Source: an uncultured Lutibacter sp. (lineage in GTDB: Bacteria; Bacteroidota; Bacteroidia; Flavobacteriales; Flavobacteriaceae). From it: 64,000 bases of DNA. The notes below the pieces were generated by a model. It had not been told where the DNA came from. It worked only from the letters and a program-made list of their open reading frames with translations, and searched no databases. A program made the position numbers and the translations under genes. Below are positions 27,335 to 35,941 of this stretch, in pieces (the stretch's first letter is position 1; each line of letters begins with the position of its first letter). The stretch is taken from positions 496,001 through 560,000 of the forward strand of contig NZ_CANLZZ010000001.1 of NCBI RefSeq assembly GCF_947495725.1, given 5' to 3'.

Positions 27335-27598
27335 CACCTATTCAAACAATTATATTCAGGGATCCAAGTGAATATAATGACTCCTTAAAAATATAGATAG
27401 ATTTGAATTTTCTTTATGATAAAAATCACTTTCTTAAAATAAATTTAAAAATATTTAATTCTTTATGCATTTATAACATATTTTCACTCAAAACTTTACC
27501 TTTTTAACTAAGCTAAAAAATATATTTAACAAATCCATACAAAACATTTTAACATCGTAAATTACGATAACTTATATTCTGTTCATTTAGCAATAAAA

Positions 27599-27637
27599 AA
27601 AAGGTTTATGATACTTTCTATGTATCATAAACCTTTT
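27599..27637 (-). terminator. Intrinsic terminator of the vWA lipoprotein gene
   Basis: Perfect 16-bp stem (27599-27614 and 27622-27637) with a 7-base loop. On the minus strand it is followed by a T run, 28 bases after the stop at 27666. Confidence 0.88.
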
Positions 27638-27665
27638 AAAAATATAATTTTTAAAGAATTTATTT

Positions 27666-29420
27666 TTATTGCCCAATACTAGATCCACTAGCACAGCTCA
27701 TTATTAATCCTTTTTCATTAGGTGAAATCAAACCTTCTTTTTTCCAATTTGATATTAATTTAGCCATAGCACTCACAAATTGTCCATGATTTTTATAAGT
27801 TCCATTTTCCAATTCGTCAATCAAATCTGACATTGTCACTCCACAACCATTTGTAATAATATTTGCAACTCCAGTGTCACATCCATCAATAATAATAGTT
27901 GCTTCTGTGTTAGAAAATTGATTTGGATCATCATCATCTAAACAACCATCATTGTCATCATCATCATCACAAGCATCACCAAGACCATCACCGTCATAAT
28001 CTGCTTGATCAGCATTTGCTGTTAACGGACAGTTATCAACTTCGTCAAATATTCCATCATTATCATCATCTGGATCACAAACATCTCCCATTCCGTCTCC
28101 ATCATTATCTTCTTGACCTGGATTTGCTGTGTCAGGGCAATTATCATCATTATTAAGCACTCCATCTCCATCATTATCAGACAAAACAGTTATTGCTACA
28201 GTCTGGGTTCCATAAACAGCTCCATCACCCACTAAATCTACATTAAACTCATAAAGACCATCAGCAGTTCCTGGTGGTACAGTAACAGTTAGTTCAAAAT
28301 CTAATTCTTGAGCAAATTCAAGGCTAACATCTAAATGAGAACTTGGTGCAACTGAAGTAATCCAAGAACCATAAGAAGCTGGATTTGCCTCCAATGTTAA
28401 GGATGCAACTGAAGAAACACTTTCTTCAATAAGACTAGTTACTAAGTCTTCAAGTAAAACTCCTCCAGGAACTGTTCCATTAGAATTAATTTGTATTGCA
28501 GTTCCTCCTGTTTGGCTAGCATAATTTTGCCATAAATCTGTATTGGCTGTCGTTCCTGAATTTAAAACTATTAATTTAATGTTTTGATTTGCCATTTCTG
28601 CAATAACATCATCCATATCAATATCATCCTCATTACCCATAATACCATCTCTTCCTGGGTCTGACCCTGTATTAAGGTCACAATCATGAGGTTGAGCATC
28701 TAACCAAGCTATTACTATTCTTGCCGCCCCATCTCTCCATCCAATGGTTGGGTCGCTATAAGTTTCGAACAATACTCGCTCATAACTCTCTGGAAAATCA
28801 GAACCCCAACCAAGGCTTAAGGCATCTATTGCAGAACTTACGGCCGTTGTGTTTGCAGTAATTCCTTGATCCATATTATATGGATAATCACCTTCTAGCG
28901 CACCTCCATATCTTGAATAATAATTATTTTCACAACTTGTATAAATTTCTGTATAATCCATGTGTGAGATAACACCAAATTCGGTACTTGGAATACTTGC
29001 TTTTATAGCATTCATAATATTTTCAGAATTAATCTTTAGATTATTTAGTTCCCCCGACATACTTCCAGTTAGATCCATGCTAAACAATACATCTCCTGTT
29101 GGTGGTACGCCGCTTAAGCAAGCAGTTTTATTTTCTATAACAGATTCCCCCGCCTGCAAAGTTGCTGCCAACGACGCTGGCAACAATGGATCACTGCAAC
29201 CATCCACAACTTTATCATTAAATTCTTTAGTTTTTGGATATGTTTTTAAACTAACTGTTGCTTCAGGAATATTACTTAAATCAATTTGTTGATTAAATTG
29301 ACCCTGCTCATCTTCCAAAGTTTTAGTTAAAATAATTTCAGTTGGAATTTGTTCTTTTTCACAACTTGTAATTAAAATGAATGTTAAAAATAGACAGCAA
29401 ATAATTGTTAAATTTTTCAT
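27666..29420 (-). CDS. vWA-domain lipoprotein with thrombospondin type-3 calcium repeats
   Basis: A 584-residue surface-type lipoprotein (lipobox LITSC, Cys20, followed by EKEQ). Residues about 110-325 form a von Willebrand A domain whose metal-ion site is SMDLTGSMS (Asp116, Ser120, Ser122). After a beta-rich region, residues about 420-515 hold Asp-rich type-3 repeats ([58 protein letters not shown]) that bind calcium. The C-terminus (about 545-584) is a small helical region. It is probably a calcium-stabilised adhesive or matrix protein. Four copies of a 7-base repeat lie 14 bases upstream of the ATG. Confidence 0.9.
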   Translation of the reverse strand: MKNLTIICCLFLTFILITSCEKEQIPTEIILTKTLEDEQGQFNQQIDLSNIPEATVSLKTYPKTKEFNDKVVDGCSDPLLPASLAATLQAGESVIENKTACLSGVPPTGDVLFSMDLTGSMSGELNNLKINSENIMNAIKASIPSTEFGVISHMDYTEIYTSCENNYYSRYGGALEGDYPYNMDQGITANTTAVSSAIDALSLGWGSDFPESYERVLFETYSDPTIGWRDGAARIVIAWLDAQPHDCDLNTGSDPGRDGIMGNEDDIDMDDVIAEMANQNIKLIVLNSGTTANTDLWQNYASQTGGTAIQINSNGTVPGGVLLEDLVTSLIEESVSSVASLTLEANPASYGSWITSVAPSSHLDVSLEFAQELDFELTVTVPPGTADGLYEFNVDLVGDGAVYGTQTVAITVLSDNDGDGVLNNDDNCPDTANPGQEDNDGDGMGDVCDPDDDNDGIFDEVDNCPLTANADQADYDGDGLGDACDDDDDNDGCLDDDDPNQFSNTEATIIIDGCDTGVANIITNGCGVTMSDLIDELENGTYKNHGQFVSAMAKLISNWKKEGLISPNEKGLIMSCASGSSIGQ

Positions 29421-29433
29421 GATTTTTGATTTT

Positions 29434-29461
29434 TAGTAGTTAGTAGTTAGTAGTTAGTAGT
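29434..29461 (-). repeat. Heptanucleotide tandem repeat before the vWA lipoprotein gene
   Basis: Four perfect copies of TAGTAGT (plus-strand reading), followed by a degenerate TAATAAG. It occupies positions -14 to -41 relative to the ATG at 29420, a place where copy-number change by slippage could alter promoter spacing or the 5' leader. Confidence 0.85.
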
Positions 29462-29998
29462 TAATAAGAAACTAGAAATAGTTCCCTTTCAATTTTTTAA
29501 ATTTCGTTAATAATGTTAAAGTTTAAGCTCGTATCTCACCTAATTTTTAAACAAACTTTTGAAAAAAATATATTAACTCAATAACAATTTATATTAAGTT
29601 AAAAATGAAGAATACTTATATGGGTTAATCTTTTTTTGAGGGGGAAAAATTTTCACAGTTAAAATAAGTAGTGGCTTATTTTAATTATCATAGCATTAAT
29701 TTATTCCATTATGATTTTAATAATAAAACAGAATAACTCAAATATAGTCTATTTAAATGAAACATCCAATACTCATATTGAGTATTATACCAATGTCTTT
29801 TTCAATATCTATTTAATTATAAAAGGTTATTTAGGAACTTGAAGCACACAATTTTACATGAAGGAAAATATTTATGATTCCCTGAATTAAGTGATTGTTA
29901 ATCCAGAAAGTAAGAATAAAGAGCTTAATAGAAATAAAGTATATGTTTAACCTAAACAAAAAAGACTCTCAACATCTTGAAAGTCTTATTATTTCTAG
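29462..29998. other. Gene-poor region upstream of the vWA lipoprotein gene
   Basis: AT-rich DNA with no convincing gene. It holds a 10-bp hairpin with a 6-base loop at 29659-29684, an 8-bp hairpin at 29768-29786, and the tRNA terminator at its right end. A 43-codon frame at 29711-29842 lacks any support. Confidence 0.6.
29962..29987 (-). terminator. Terminator of the tRNA-Ala gene
   Basis: Stem of 6 + 4 pairs around one mismatch (29962-29972 and 29977-29987). On the minus strand a T6 run follows. It lies 12 bases beyond the 3' end of the tRNA. Confidence 0.75.
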
Positions 29999-30072
29999 TG
30001 GAGAAGATGGGAGTCGAACCCACTACCTCTTGACTGCCAGTCAAGCGCTCTAGCCAGATGAGCTACATCCCC
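29999..30072 (-). tRNA. tRNA-Ala (anticodon GGC)
   Basis: A 74-base cloverleaf on the minus strand. The acceptor starts GGGGATG, the D-arm is GCTC/GAGC, and the anticodon arm is CTTGA/TCAAG with loop CTGGCAG (anticodon GGC, reading GCC/GCU). The T-arm is GTGGG/CCCAT with TTCGACT. The alanine identity pair G3-U70 is present. Position 6 with 67 reads U-U, a mismatch in the acceptor stem. CCA is not encoded. A terminator follows directly. Confidence 0.9.
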
Positions 30073-30547
30073 GTAGGATGTAAATATATAAATTTTAGTA
30101 TAAAAATATACCAATTAAAAAACATCTTTTAAGGTTAAAAATTTTTGGGCATTTACTTAACGAATTAAAAAGCACCTCAACTTTTAATATTAGAGAAGGG
30201 TTTAAAATGTACAAGGTAAATGATGATATATTCATTTAAAACAAATGTAATATATCATTTAAAATTATACACAAAAATTGCAATTACAAACTAACTTTAC
30301 AATAAAGTTCTAGTGTAACTTAAAATAGTATCTTATGAAAACTCTACTATTTAAATCGTTTATTTTACTTCCAACTCTTTTAGTTATAACATATCTCGTA
30401 ATAATTTCAATTATTGAATATTTTACAATGATTTTCAGAATATATTATAACCTTTTTTAGAGTTTAGAAAATAAGCGCTTCATTACAATTTCTATTAAAG
30501 AATAACAAATTTATTTGTTTGATTTCAAGTATTTTGAACGTGTTATA
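30073..30547. other. Intergenic region between tRNA-Ala and NYN gene
   Basis: 475 AT-rich bases. The only candidate gene is a 41-codon hydrophobic frame at 30335-30460; otherwise I see nothing. Confidence 0.5.
30335..30460 (+). CDS. Possible small membrane peptide (41 residues)
   Basis: An ATG-initiated frame with a basic N-terminus (MKTLLFKSF) and a hydrophobic helix at about residues 9-34, ending IFRIYYNLF. The layout is like small single-pass peptides, but in DNA this AT-rich such frames arise by chance. No convincing promoter or terminator flanks it. Confidence 0.25.
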   Translation: MKTLLFKSFILLPTLLVITYLVIISIIEYFTMIFRIYYNLF

Positions 30548-31282
30548 TTACTTTTTTTTGTTTCTAACGTAAATAAGTTTAAATCTTTTGCTGCTATCTC
30601 TTTGATCAATTTCGAACTGAGATAATGATTTAAACAAAGGTGTTAATTTTTCAAATCCAAAATTACGTGAATCAAAATTTGGTTGCTTTTTTAAAATTAA
30701 CGAACCAACATCACCCATAAAAGCCCATCCATCATCATCGGCAGCATCGCTAACCGAGTTTCTAAGTAATCTAATTACTTTAGGTGTTATTTTATCAATG
30801 CTCACCTTTTTAACTTTAGGCTTCCCGTTATCTGCCTCATCATCCATTTTATCTAAAATCTCTAAATAAATAAATTTATCACAAGCCACAATAAAAGGAT
30901 CTGGCGTTTTCTTTTCTCCAATTCCATAAACAACTAAGCCGGCTTCTCTTAAGCGGGTAGCCAATTTTGTAAAATCACTATCAGAAGAAACCAAACAAAA
31001 TCCATTCACTTTTTCAGAATATAAAATATCCATCGCATCAATTATCATTGCCGAATCTGTAGCATTTTTACCTGTTGTATAACCATATTGTTGAATAGGA
31101 GTTATGGCATTTTCAAGTAAAATACCTTTCCATTTAGACAAGTGTGGTTTGGTCCAATCTCCATAAATTCTTTTTATTGTTGGGGTACCATACTTGGTAA
31201 TTTCTTCCATCATTTCTTTAATATAACGCGAAGGAATGTTATCGCCGTCAATAAGTACCGCTAGTTTTATATCTTTTATCAT
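30548..31282 (-). CDS. NYN domain protein with C-terminal OST-HTH-like region
   Basis: A 244-residue protein of the LabA/DUF88 type. The NYN (PIN-like) nuclease domain covers about 1-150 with its acidic residues in place: AVLIDGDNIPS, NATDSAMIIDAMDILY and CLVSSDSDFTKLATRLRE. A C-terminal region (about 165-240, ITPKVIRLLRNSV to FEIDQRDSSKRFKLIYV) resembles the OST-HTH/LOTUS RNA-binding fold. The combination suggests an RNA-processing enzyme in the cytoplasm; targets are unknown. Monocistronic, divergent from glutaminase. Confidence 0.85.
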   Translation of the reverse strand: MIKDIKLAVLIDGDNIPSRYIKEMMEEITKYGTPTIKRIYGDWTKPHLSKWKGILLENAITPIQQYGYTTGKNATDSAMIIDAMDILYSEKVNGFCLVSSDSDFTKLATRLREAGLVVYGIGEKKTPDPFIVACDKFIYLEILDKMDDEADNGKPKVKKVSIDKITPKVIRLLRNSVSDAADDDGWAFMGDVGSLILKKQPNFDSRNFGFEKLTPLFKSLSQFEIDQRDSSKRFKLIYVRNKKK

Positions 31283-31464
31283 AATAGTTAAAGGTAAGGA
31301 TTTTCCTATTAATTTAAATTGCTAATTAACAACTTAAATTATTTTTCAAAAATAACTAACTAAACAACAACTAAGCTAACTTTTAAAACATAATATTTAA
31401 TACATTTATACCACTTATAAAGTAGGAATATTTGTGAATATTATACTTTAAACTTGACTTAAAT

Positions 31465-32379
31465 ATGGACTATAACAAACTTTTTTCAGAAATAAACAAT
31501 TCAATTGCCAAGAACAAAACAAAAGGAAAAGTGGCATCTTACATACCAGAATTAAGTAAAATTAATCCTGCAAAGTTTGGGGTTCATCTAACTACAATCA
31601 ACAATAAAAATTTTAGTTTTGGAGATTCAAATGAAAAATTTTCTATTCAAAGTATTTCTAAGGTACTTTCGTTAACATTAGCGTATAGCATTGAAGGCGA
31701 AAAATTATGGAATCGCGTTGGAGTAGAACCATCAGGAACTCCTTTTAATTCTCTTGTTCTGTTAGAACATAATAAGGGAATTCCTAGAAATCCGTTAATT
31801 AATTCGGGAGCAATTGTTATTTGCGATATTCTTGTAAGTAAACTCAAAAATCCTAAACAAGATTTTTTAAAATTTATAAGAGAACTCTCCGGAAATTATA
31901 AGTTAAATTATTGTTTAAAAATGGTAGAATCTGAGAAAAACTATGGATTTAGAAATGTAGCTTTGGTTAATTTAATGAAGTCTTTTAATAATATTGAAAA
32001 CGATATTGACGTAGTAATGGATTTTTACTATAATTTATGCTCTATTGAAATGACTTGCCAGGAACTTTCTCGAACCTTTTTATTTCTTACAACAGATGGA
32101 ACAGACCCTATCTCCAACAAAATAATCTTTTCAGAAAGTAAATCAAAACGAATAAATGCCATTATGCAGTTATGTGGTTTTTATGATGAAGCTGGAGAAT
32201 TTGCTTTTAAAGTTGGGTTACCAGGCAAAAGTGGTGTTGGCGGAGGAATTGTTGCAATACACCCAAATAAATACAGTATTGTAGTTTGGAGTCCTCTTTT
32301 AAATAAAAAAGGAAATTCTTATAAAGGAATGAAATTTCTTGAAAAGTTTACTTCAAAAACTCAATCTTCAATTTTCTAA
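31465..32379 (+). CDS. glsA: Glutaminase A
   Basis: A 304-residue serine-dependent glutaminase (beta-lactamase-like fold) converting glutamine to glutamate and ammonia. The catalytic Ser-x-x-Lys is SISK (Ser63, Lys66) in FSIQSISKVLSL. Other family marks are RVGVEPSGTPFNSL, GIPRNPLINSGAI and GLPGKSGVGGGIVAI. Length is standard. The stop codon TAA overlaps the stop of the convergent CLC gene (4 shared bases), leaving no room for a separate terminator. Confidence 0.95.
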   Translation: MDYNKLFSEINNSIAKNKTKGKVASYIPELSKINPAKFGVHLTTINNKNFSFGDSNEKFSIQSISKVLSLTLAYSIEGEKLWNRVGVEPSGTPFNSLVLLEHNKGIPRNPLINSGAIVICDILVSKLKNPKQDFLKFIRELSGNYKLNYCLKMVESEKNYGFRNVALVNLMKSFNNIENDIDVVMDFYYNLCSIEMTCQELSRTFLFLTTDGTDPISNKIIFSESKSKRINAIMQLCGFYDEAGEFAFKVGLPGKSGVGGGIVAIHPNKYSIVVWSPLLNKKGNSYKGMKFLEKFTSKTQSSIF

Positions 32380-33680
32380 CCCTTATGTCGTTTGTTTTTA
32401 ACATCTGAAAGCGACATTCCCTTCTCACGTAAATATTTACTATTTTTTGGGCTACCAATAATTTGTGAAGAATAAACACCAGAATGACCGGAAAATAAAT
32501 ATGCGGTACTACAAGCAATTGCAATAAAAACTCCGGCTTCAATACCAAATAATTCAATTCCCATAATTGTGCAAGCAATAGGTGTATTTGTTGCTCCTGC
32601 AAAAACTGCTACAAATCCCATTCCAGCTAACATACTCATTGGCAAAGGAATAAACCATACCAACACGTTTCCTAAAGTAGCACCAATAAAAAACAAAGGT
32701 GTTACTTCTCCTCCTTTAAAACCAGCTCCCAACGTAAACGAAGTAAACAACACTTTTAATAGAAAATCATACGAATTTAGGTTTTCACTAAACGCATCAA
32801 CAATTGTTGGAATACCCAAACCGATATATTTGGTTGTTCCCATAAAATAAATAACAATTGCCAATACAACTCCACCAATTACTGGACGCAATGGTGGATA
32901 ATTAATATTTTTTTTGAATAAATTCCCCCAAAAATGAGTTGATTTTGAAAAAAGCATTGCAACCAATCCAAAAATAATTCCAGCCAATAATGACCATAAC
33001 AAATTAACTGGGTTCATTTCTGCAACTGAAGTAATATGATAATGTGTATGCGAAACGTTCCAAAATTCACAAAAATAATTTGCCAATACTGCAGATAAAA
33101 AACTAGGAATTATGGCATCTAATCGTATGCGTCCTAAAACCAACACTTCCAAAGCAAAAATTCCACCTGCTAATGGGGTGCCAAAAACAGATGCAAAACC
33201 AGCACTTATACCGGCTATTAACATTATTTGTCGATCTCGTTTCGAAAGATTAAAAACTTTTGTAAACCTATCAGCTATTGCTCCTCCAATTTGAACTGCA
33301 GTTCCCTCACGACCCGCAGAACCACCAAATAAATGAGTTAAAATAGTACCAAATAACACCAAAGGTGCCATTCTAAAAGGAATAATTTTCTTAGGTGAGT
33401 GAAATTCTTCAAGTAATAAATTATTACCTTTTACTACACTATCTCCATATAAATGATAAGACAAACCAATAATAAAACCACCAATAGGAAGTAAAGCTAT
33501 TATCCATAAATGAGATTCTCTCCAATTTGTTGCCCAATCTAAACTTACTAAGAAAAAAGCTGAAACACTTCCAACAATAGCACCTAGAATAGCACAAATA
33601 AAAATCCACTTTAACAGATAAAACAAAGTTGGGACCTGCTCAAACGACAATAAGAAATTTTTTATTTTTGATATATTCAT
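32376..33680 (-). CDS. CLC family anion transporter, CLC-F-like motifs
   Basis: A 434-residue CLC protein with about 10-12 hydrophobic segments and no CBS domains. The usual filter sequence GSGIPE is replaced by GNNLLLEE (about 85-92), and the gating-glutamate loop reads GSAGREGTAVQIGG (Glu at about 125) instead of GREGP. LGAGFKGGEVTPLFFIGATLG matches the GxFxP region. I associate these substitutions with the CLC-F branch of fluoride/proton antiporters, but this is an inference from memory of the family. No fluoride riboswitch is seen upstream. The window's other CLC (at 51746) is a conventional type with CBS domains. Confidence 0.85.
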   Translation of the reverse strand: MNISKIKNFLLSFEQVPTLFYLLKWIFICAILGAIVGSVSAFFLVSLDWATNWRESHLWIIALLPIGGFIIGLSYHLYGDSVVKGNNLLLEEFHSPKKIIPFRMAPLVLFGTILTHLFGGSAGREGTAVQIGGAIADRFTKVFNLSKRDRQIMLIAGISAGFASVFGTPLAGGIFALEVLVLGRIRLDAIIPSFLSAVLANYFCEFWNVSHTHYHITSVAEMNPVNLLWSLLAGIIFGLVAMLFSKSTHFWGNLFKKNINYPPLRPVIGGVVLAIVIYFMGTTKYIGLGIPTIVDAFSENLNSYDFLLKVLFTSFTLGAGFKGGEVTPLFFIGATLGNVLVWFIPLPMSMLAGMGFVAVFAGATNTPIACTIMGIELFGIEAGVFIAIACSTAYLFSGHSGVYSSQIIGSPKNSKYLREKGMSLSDVKNKRHKG

Positions 33681-33693
33681 AATGTCTTTAATA

Positions 33694-33713
33694 AATGATT
33701 CTAGCCAATCATT
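33694..33713 (-). promoter_or_regulatory. Small hairpin before the CLC start codon
   Basis: Seven-bp inverted repeat AATGATT/AATCATT with a 6-base loop, 14 bases upstream of the ATG at 33680. It could affect translation or be an operator; nothing decides between these. Confidence 0.3.
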
Positions 33714-33837
33714 AACCTTAATAATAGTTTTATAAATTATAGCGGAAATAATTTAAATACTATAAAACCTGTTCATTAAAGTGATGCAAATTTAAATTAA
33801 AAACTTGGATCTACTTATTAATTTGTTAAAAACCATT

Positions 33838-33873
33838 TTGCAAACCCACTTATTAATCGTAATATTGCAATAT
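33838..33873 (+). promoter_or_regulatory. Promoter with overlapping ArsR operator palindrome
   Basis: TTG (33838-33840), a 19-base spacer and TAATATTG (33860-33867, one mismatch to TAnnTTTG) form the promoter. A perfect 12-bp palindrome, ATATTGCAATAT (33862-33873), overlaps the box and the expected start site, as expected for ArsR autorepression. Confidence 0.6.
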
Positions 33874-33886
33874 ATAGATTGTAAAA

Positions 33887-34216
33887 ATGGGAATAACCAA
33901 ATCGGAAATGTTTTCGGAAGAACAAAACAAATTAGCAAAAATAGCTAAGGTTTTAGGACATCCTGCACGTATTGCTATTTTGCAATATATTATCAAGTCC
34001 CAATCTTGTATTTGTGGAGATTTAGTCGCCGAAATAGGATTGGCTCAACCTACTATTTCACAGCATTTAAAAGAATTAAAAAATTTAGAAATTATTAAAG
34101 GTACAATTTCGGGCACCAGTGTTTGTTATTGCATAAACCAAGACAATTGGAAAAAAATTAATGCTATTTTTAGCGAATTTTTAAACATAAACAACAACAA
34201 CCTTAACTGTTGTTAA
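33887..34216 (+). CDS. ArsR/SmtB family metal-sensing repressor
   Basis: A 109-residue winged-helix repressor. The DNA-binding region is ICGDLVAEIGLAQPTISQHLKELKNLEIIKG. The CIC pair (Cys41, Cys43) before the recognition helix is the usual alpha-3 thiolate site for As(III)/Sb(III)-type sensors, and further cysteines (80, 82, 108, 109) are present. It is first gene of an operon with DUF6428 and GNAT genes (12- and 10-base gaps), preceded by a palindromic operator. No arsenate reductase or arsenite pump is in the operon, so the inducer is uncertain. Confidence 0.9.
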   Translation: MGITKSEMFSEEQNKLAKIAKVLGHPARIAILQYIIKSQSCICGDLVAEIGLAQPTISQHLKELKNLEIIKGTISGTSVCYCINQDNWKKINAIFSEFLNINNNNLNCC

Positions 34217-34228
34217 AAACTACTAATT

Positions 34229-34702
34229 ATGAAACTATCAGAAATTAAAAAACATTTAAATAATATAAAAACCATTGCATTTCAACTACCAAATGGAAAA
34301 TTAGTTCCTAGTCATTTTCATGTAACTGAAGTTGGTAAAATAAGTAAACACTTTATTGATTGCGGAGGAACTGAAAGAAAGGAAGATGTTGCAAACTTTC
34401 AGTTATGGCAAGCCGATGACTATGATCATAGATTACATCCTGAAAAATTAGTTCATATTATAGAGCTTTCAGAAAAAGTTTTAGGTATTGAAGATCTAGA
34501 AATTGAAGTAGAATATCAAGGGAACACTATTGAAAAATATGGTTTAGATTTTAATGGTTCAATTTTTCAATTAACATCAAAACATACTGATTGTTTGGCA
34601 AAAGACAACTGTGGAATTCCTGTAAACAAAACAAAAATACGACTGTCCGATTTAAATATAGAAAGTGGATCTTCTTGTAATCCAAATTCGGGTTGTTGCT
34701 AA
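34229..34702 (+). CDS. DUF6428 family cysteine-containing protein
   Basis: A 157-residue cytosolic protein of no known function. It has a conserved-looking core (LVPSHFHVTEVGKISKHFIDCGG, LWQADDYDHRLHPEKL) and a cysteine-rich C-terminus (HTDCLAKDNCG, SSCNPNSGCC) suited to binding soft metals or metalloids. It lies between the ArsR and GNAT genes; I recall the same neighbourhood from other Flavobacteriaceae. A metal-handling role is inferred from context and cysteines. Confidence 0.75.
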   Translation: MKLSEIKKHLNNIKTIAFQLPNGKLVPSHFHVTEVGKISKHFIDCGGTERKEDVANFQLWQADDYDHRLHPEKLVHIIELSEKVLGIEDLEIEVEYQGNTIEKYGLDFNGSIFQLTSKHTDCLAKDNCGIPVNKTKIRLSDLNIESGSSCNPNSGCC

Positions 34703-34712
34703 TAATTGTTGA

Positions 34713-35162
34713 ATGATAACTTTTAAAAGAACCAATTCTAAAAATAGAGATTTTATAAATCTTGTAAAATTACTCGATGCTGATTTAAAAATTCGTGATG
34801 GTGTTGAACACGGATTTTACGACCAATTTAATAAAATTGAAGGCTTAAAAAATGTAGTTATTGCATACAAAAATAACCTTCCTTTAGGATGTGGCGCTTT
34901 TAAAATTCATAATGAAAACTTTGTTGAAATAAAAAGAATGTATGTATCGGTTAATGGTCGAAGACGAGGTATTGGCTCCAAAGTTTTAGCCGAATTAGAG
35001 CGGTGGGCAAAGGAATTAAACTACAAAAAATGCATTCTCGAAACGGGCAAACAACAACCTGAAGCAATAGCACTCTACAAAAAAAGTAACTATTCTATTA
35101 CCACAAATTTTGGTTTATATAAAAACATAGAAAACAGCGTTTGTTTCCAAAAATTCTTATAA
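34713..35162 (+). CDS. GNAT family N-acetyltransferase
   Basis: A 149-residue acetyl-CoA-dependent acyltransferase. The acetyl-CoA pyrophosphate loop is VNGRRRGIGSKVLAELE (RRxGxG pattern), preceded by the core strand FVEIKRMYV. Then come KKCILETGKQQPEAIALYKKSNY, a typical ending. Substrate unknown. It is third in the ArsR operon, 10 bases after DUF6428; acetyltransferases of the ArsN type sometimes accompany arsenical resistance, which is one possible role. Confidence 0.85.
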   Translation: MITFKRTNSKNRDFINLVKLLDADLKIRDGVEHGFYDQFNKIEGLKNVVIAYKNNLPLGCGAFKIHNENFVEIKRMYVSVNGRRRGIGSKVLAELERWAKELNYKKCILETGKQQPEAIALYKKSNYSITTNFGLYKNIENSVCFQKFL

Positions 35163-35219
35163 TTTTTATTTTTCGAAAAAAAAATTAACTTTATTCTATT
35201 AACTATAAAACTACAAAAC

Positions 35220-35591
35220 ATGAAATTGGGAGCATTTTCAGTAAGCTTAAGCGTAAAAGATATAACAACTTCAAAATTATTTTATGAAAAATTAGGTTTT
35301 TCAGTATTTGCTGGCAATATCGAAAACAAATATCTAATAATGAAAAACGGAAATTCCTTAATTGGGCTTTTTCAAGGAATGTTTGAAAAAAATATATTAA
35401 CCTTTAACCCTGGTTGGGATGAAAATGCAACAACATTAAACTCTTTTAAAGATGTTAGAGAAATTCAACAACAACTAAAAAATGAAGGGATTACATTAGA
35501 AAGCGAAGCCGATGAAAATACTTCAGGACCAGCAAATCTTGTAGTTTTAGATCCTGATGGAAATCCAATTCTTATTGACCAACATGTTTAA
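35220..35591 (+). CDS. VOC-family (glyoxalase fold) protein
   Basis: A 123-residue single VOC protein (SVSLSVKDITTSKLFYEKLGF, ending NLVVLDPDGNPILIDQHV). The ligand positions of active glyoxalases are not all evident, so catalytic activity is uncertain. It follows the GNAT gene by 57 bases and could be read from the same operon, or from its own near-consensus TAACTTTA box about 30 bases upstream. Confidence 0.8.
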   Translation: MKLGAFSVSLSVKDITTSKLFYEKLGFSVFAGNIENKYLIMKNGNSLIGLFQGMFEKNILTFNPGWDENATTLNSFKDVREIQQQLKNEGITLESEADENTSGPANLVVLDPDGNPILIDQHV

Positions 35592-35606
35592 TCTTTAATT
35601 TTAGAG

Positions 35607-35614
35607 TATCTTTG
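35607..35614 (+). promoter_or_regulatory. -7 box (TATCTTTG) for VF530 and radical SAM genes
   Basis: Perfect TAnnTTTG giving an unusually long leader of about 87 bases before the VF530 ATG at 35708. Confidence 0.5.
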
Positions 35615-35707
35615 TAATTCTTAAATTTTATTAAAAACTATCAATTATTCTTTTTGCCAAGAAAAGTGAATTTTGATAAAAAATTAGGGCGAAAATTAAT
35701 AATATAA

Positions 35708-35929
35708 ATGAGCGAACAACAACCAAACAATCCATTACATGGTGTAAAACTTGCCGAAATTGTTCAATATTTGGTATCCGAATATGGATGGGAAGAGCTA
35801 GGAAGCCGCATAAAAATAAATTGTTTTAATAGCAACCCAACCATAAAATCGAGCTTAAAATTTTTACGAAAAACACCTTGGGCAAGAACAAAAGTTGAAA
35901 ACCTTTATTTAAGAACAATTAAAGAATAA
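35708..35929 (+). CDS. VF530 family DNA-binding protein
   Basis: A 73-residue protein of the VF530 (DUF2132) family, small all-alpha proteins reported to bind DNA. Diagnostic features run the whole length: [52 protein letters not shown] and KVENLYL. Cytoplasmic. It precedes the radical SAM gene by 12 bases and is probably cotranscribed with it. Confidence 0.88.
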   Translation: MSEQQPNNPLHGVKLAEIVQYLVSEYGWEELGSRIKINCFNSNPTIKSSLKFLRKTPWARTKVENLYLRTIKE

Positions 35930-35941
35930 TTGTAACATATT

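Larger units (their letters stand above)
27279..27665. other. Intergenic region with two terminators
   Basis: 387 bases between the AraC-type gene and the convergent vWA lipoprotein gene. It holds one hairpin at each end and AT-rich DNA between, with no open frame worth calling. Confidence 0.7.

Noticed and set aside
27923-28156. A histidine-rich open frame on the plus strand.
   Set aside because: It is the antisense shadow of the Asp-rich type-3 repeats in the vWA lipoprotein gene.
29434-29461. CRISPR-like repeat.
   Set aside because: The units are 7 bases and directly adjacent with no spacers, and no cas genes are in the window.
29711-29842. A 43-codon open frame in the gene-poor region.
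   Set aside because: Composition looks random, there is no helix, motif or promoter, and an inverted repeat lies inside it.
33681-33886. A fluoride riboswitch upstream of the CLC-F-like gene.
   Set aside because: The conserved riboswitch core (GATGG...CTGATG-type blocks) is not present on the minus strand; only a 7-bp hairpin is visible.
33887-35162. Calling the ArsR operon an arsenic-resistance operon.
   Set aside because: No arsC, acr3/arsB or arsM is present; only the sensor type suggests metalloids.
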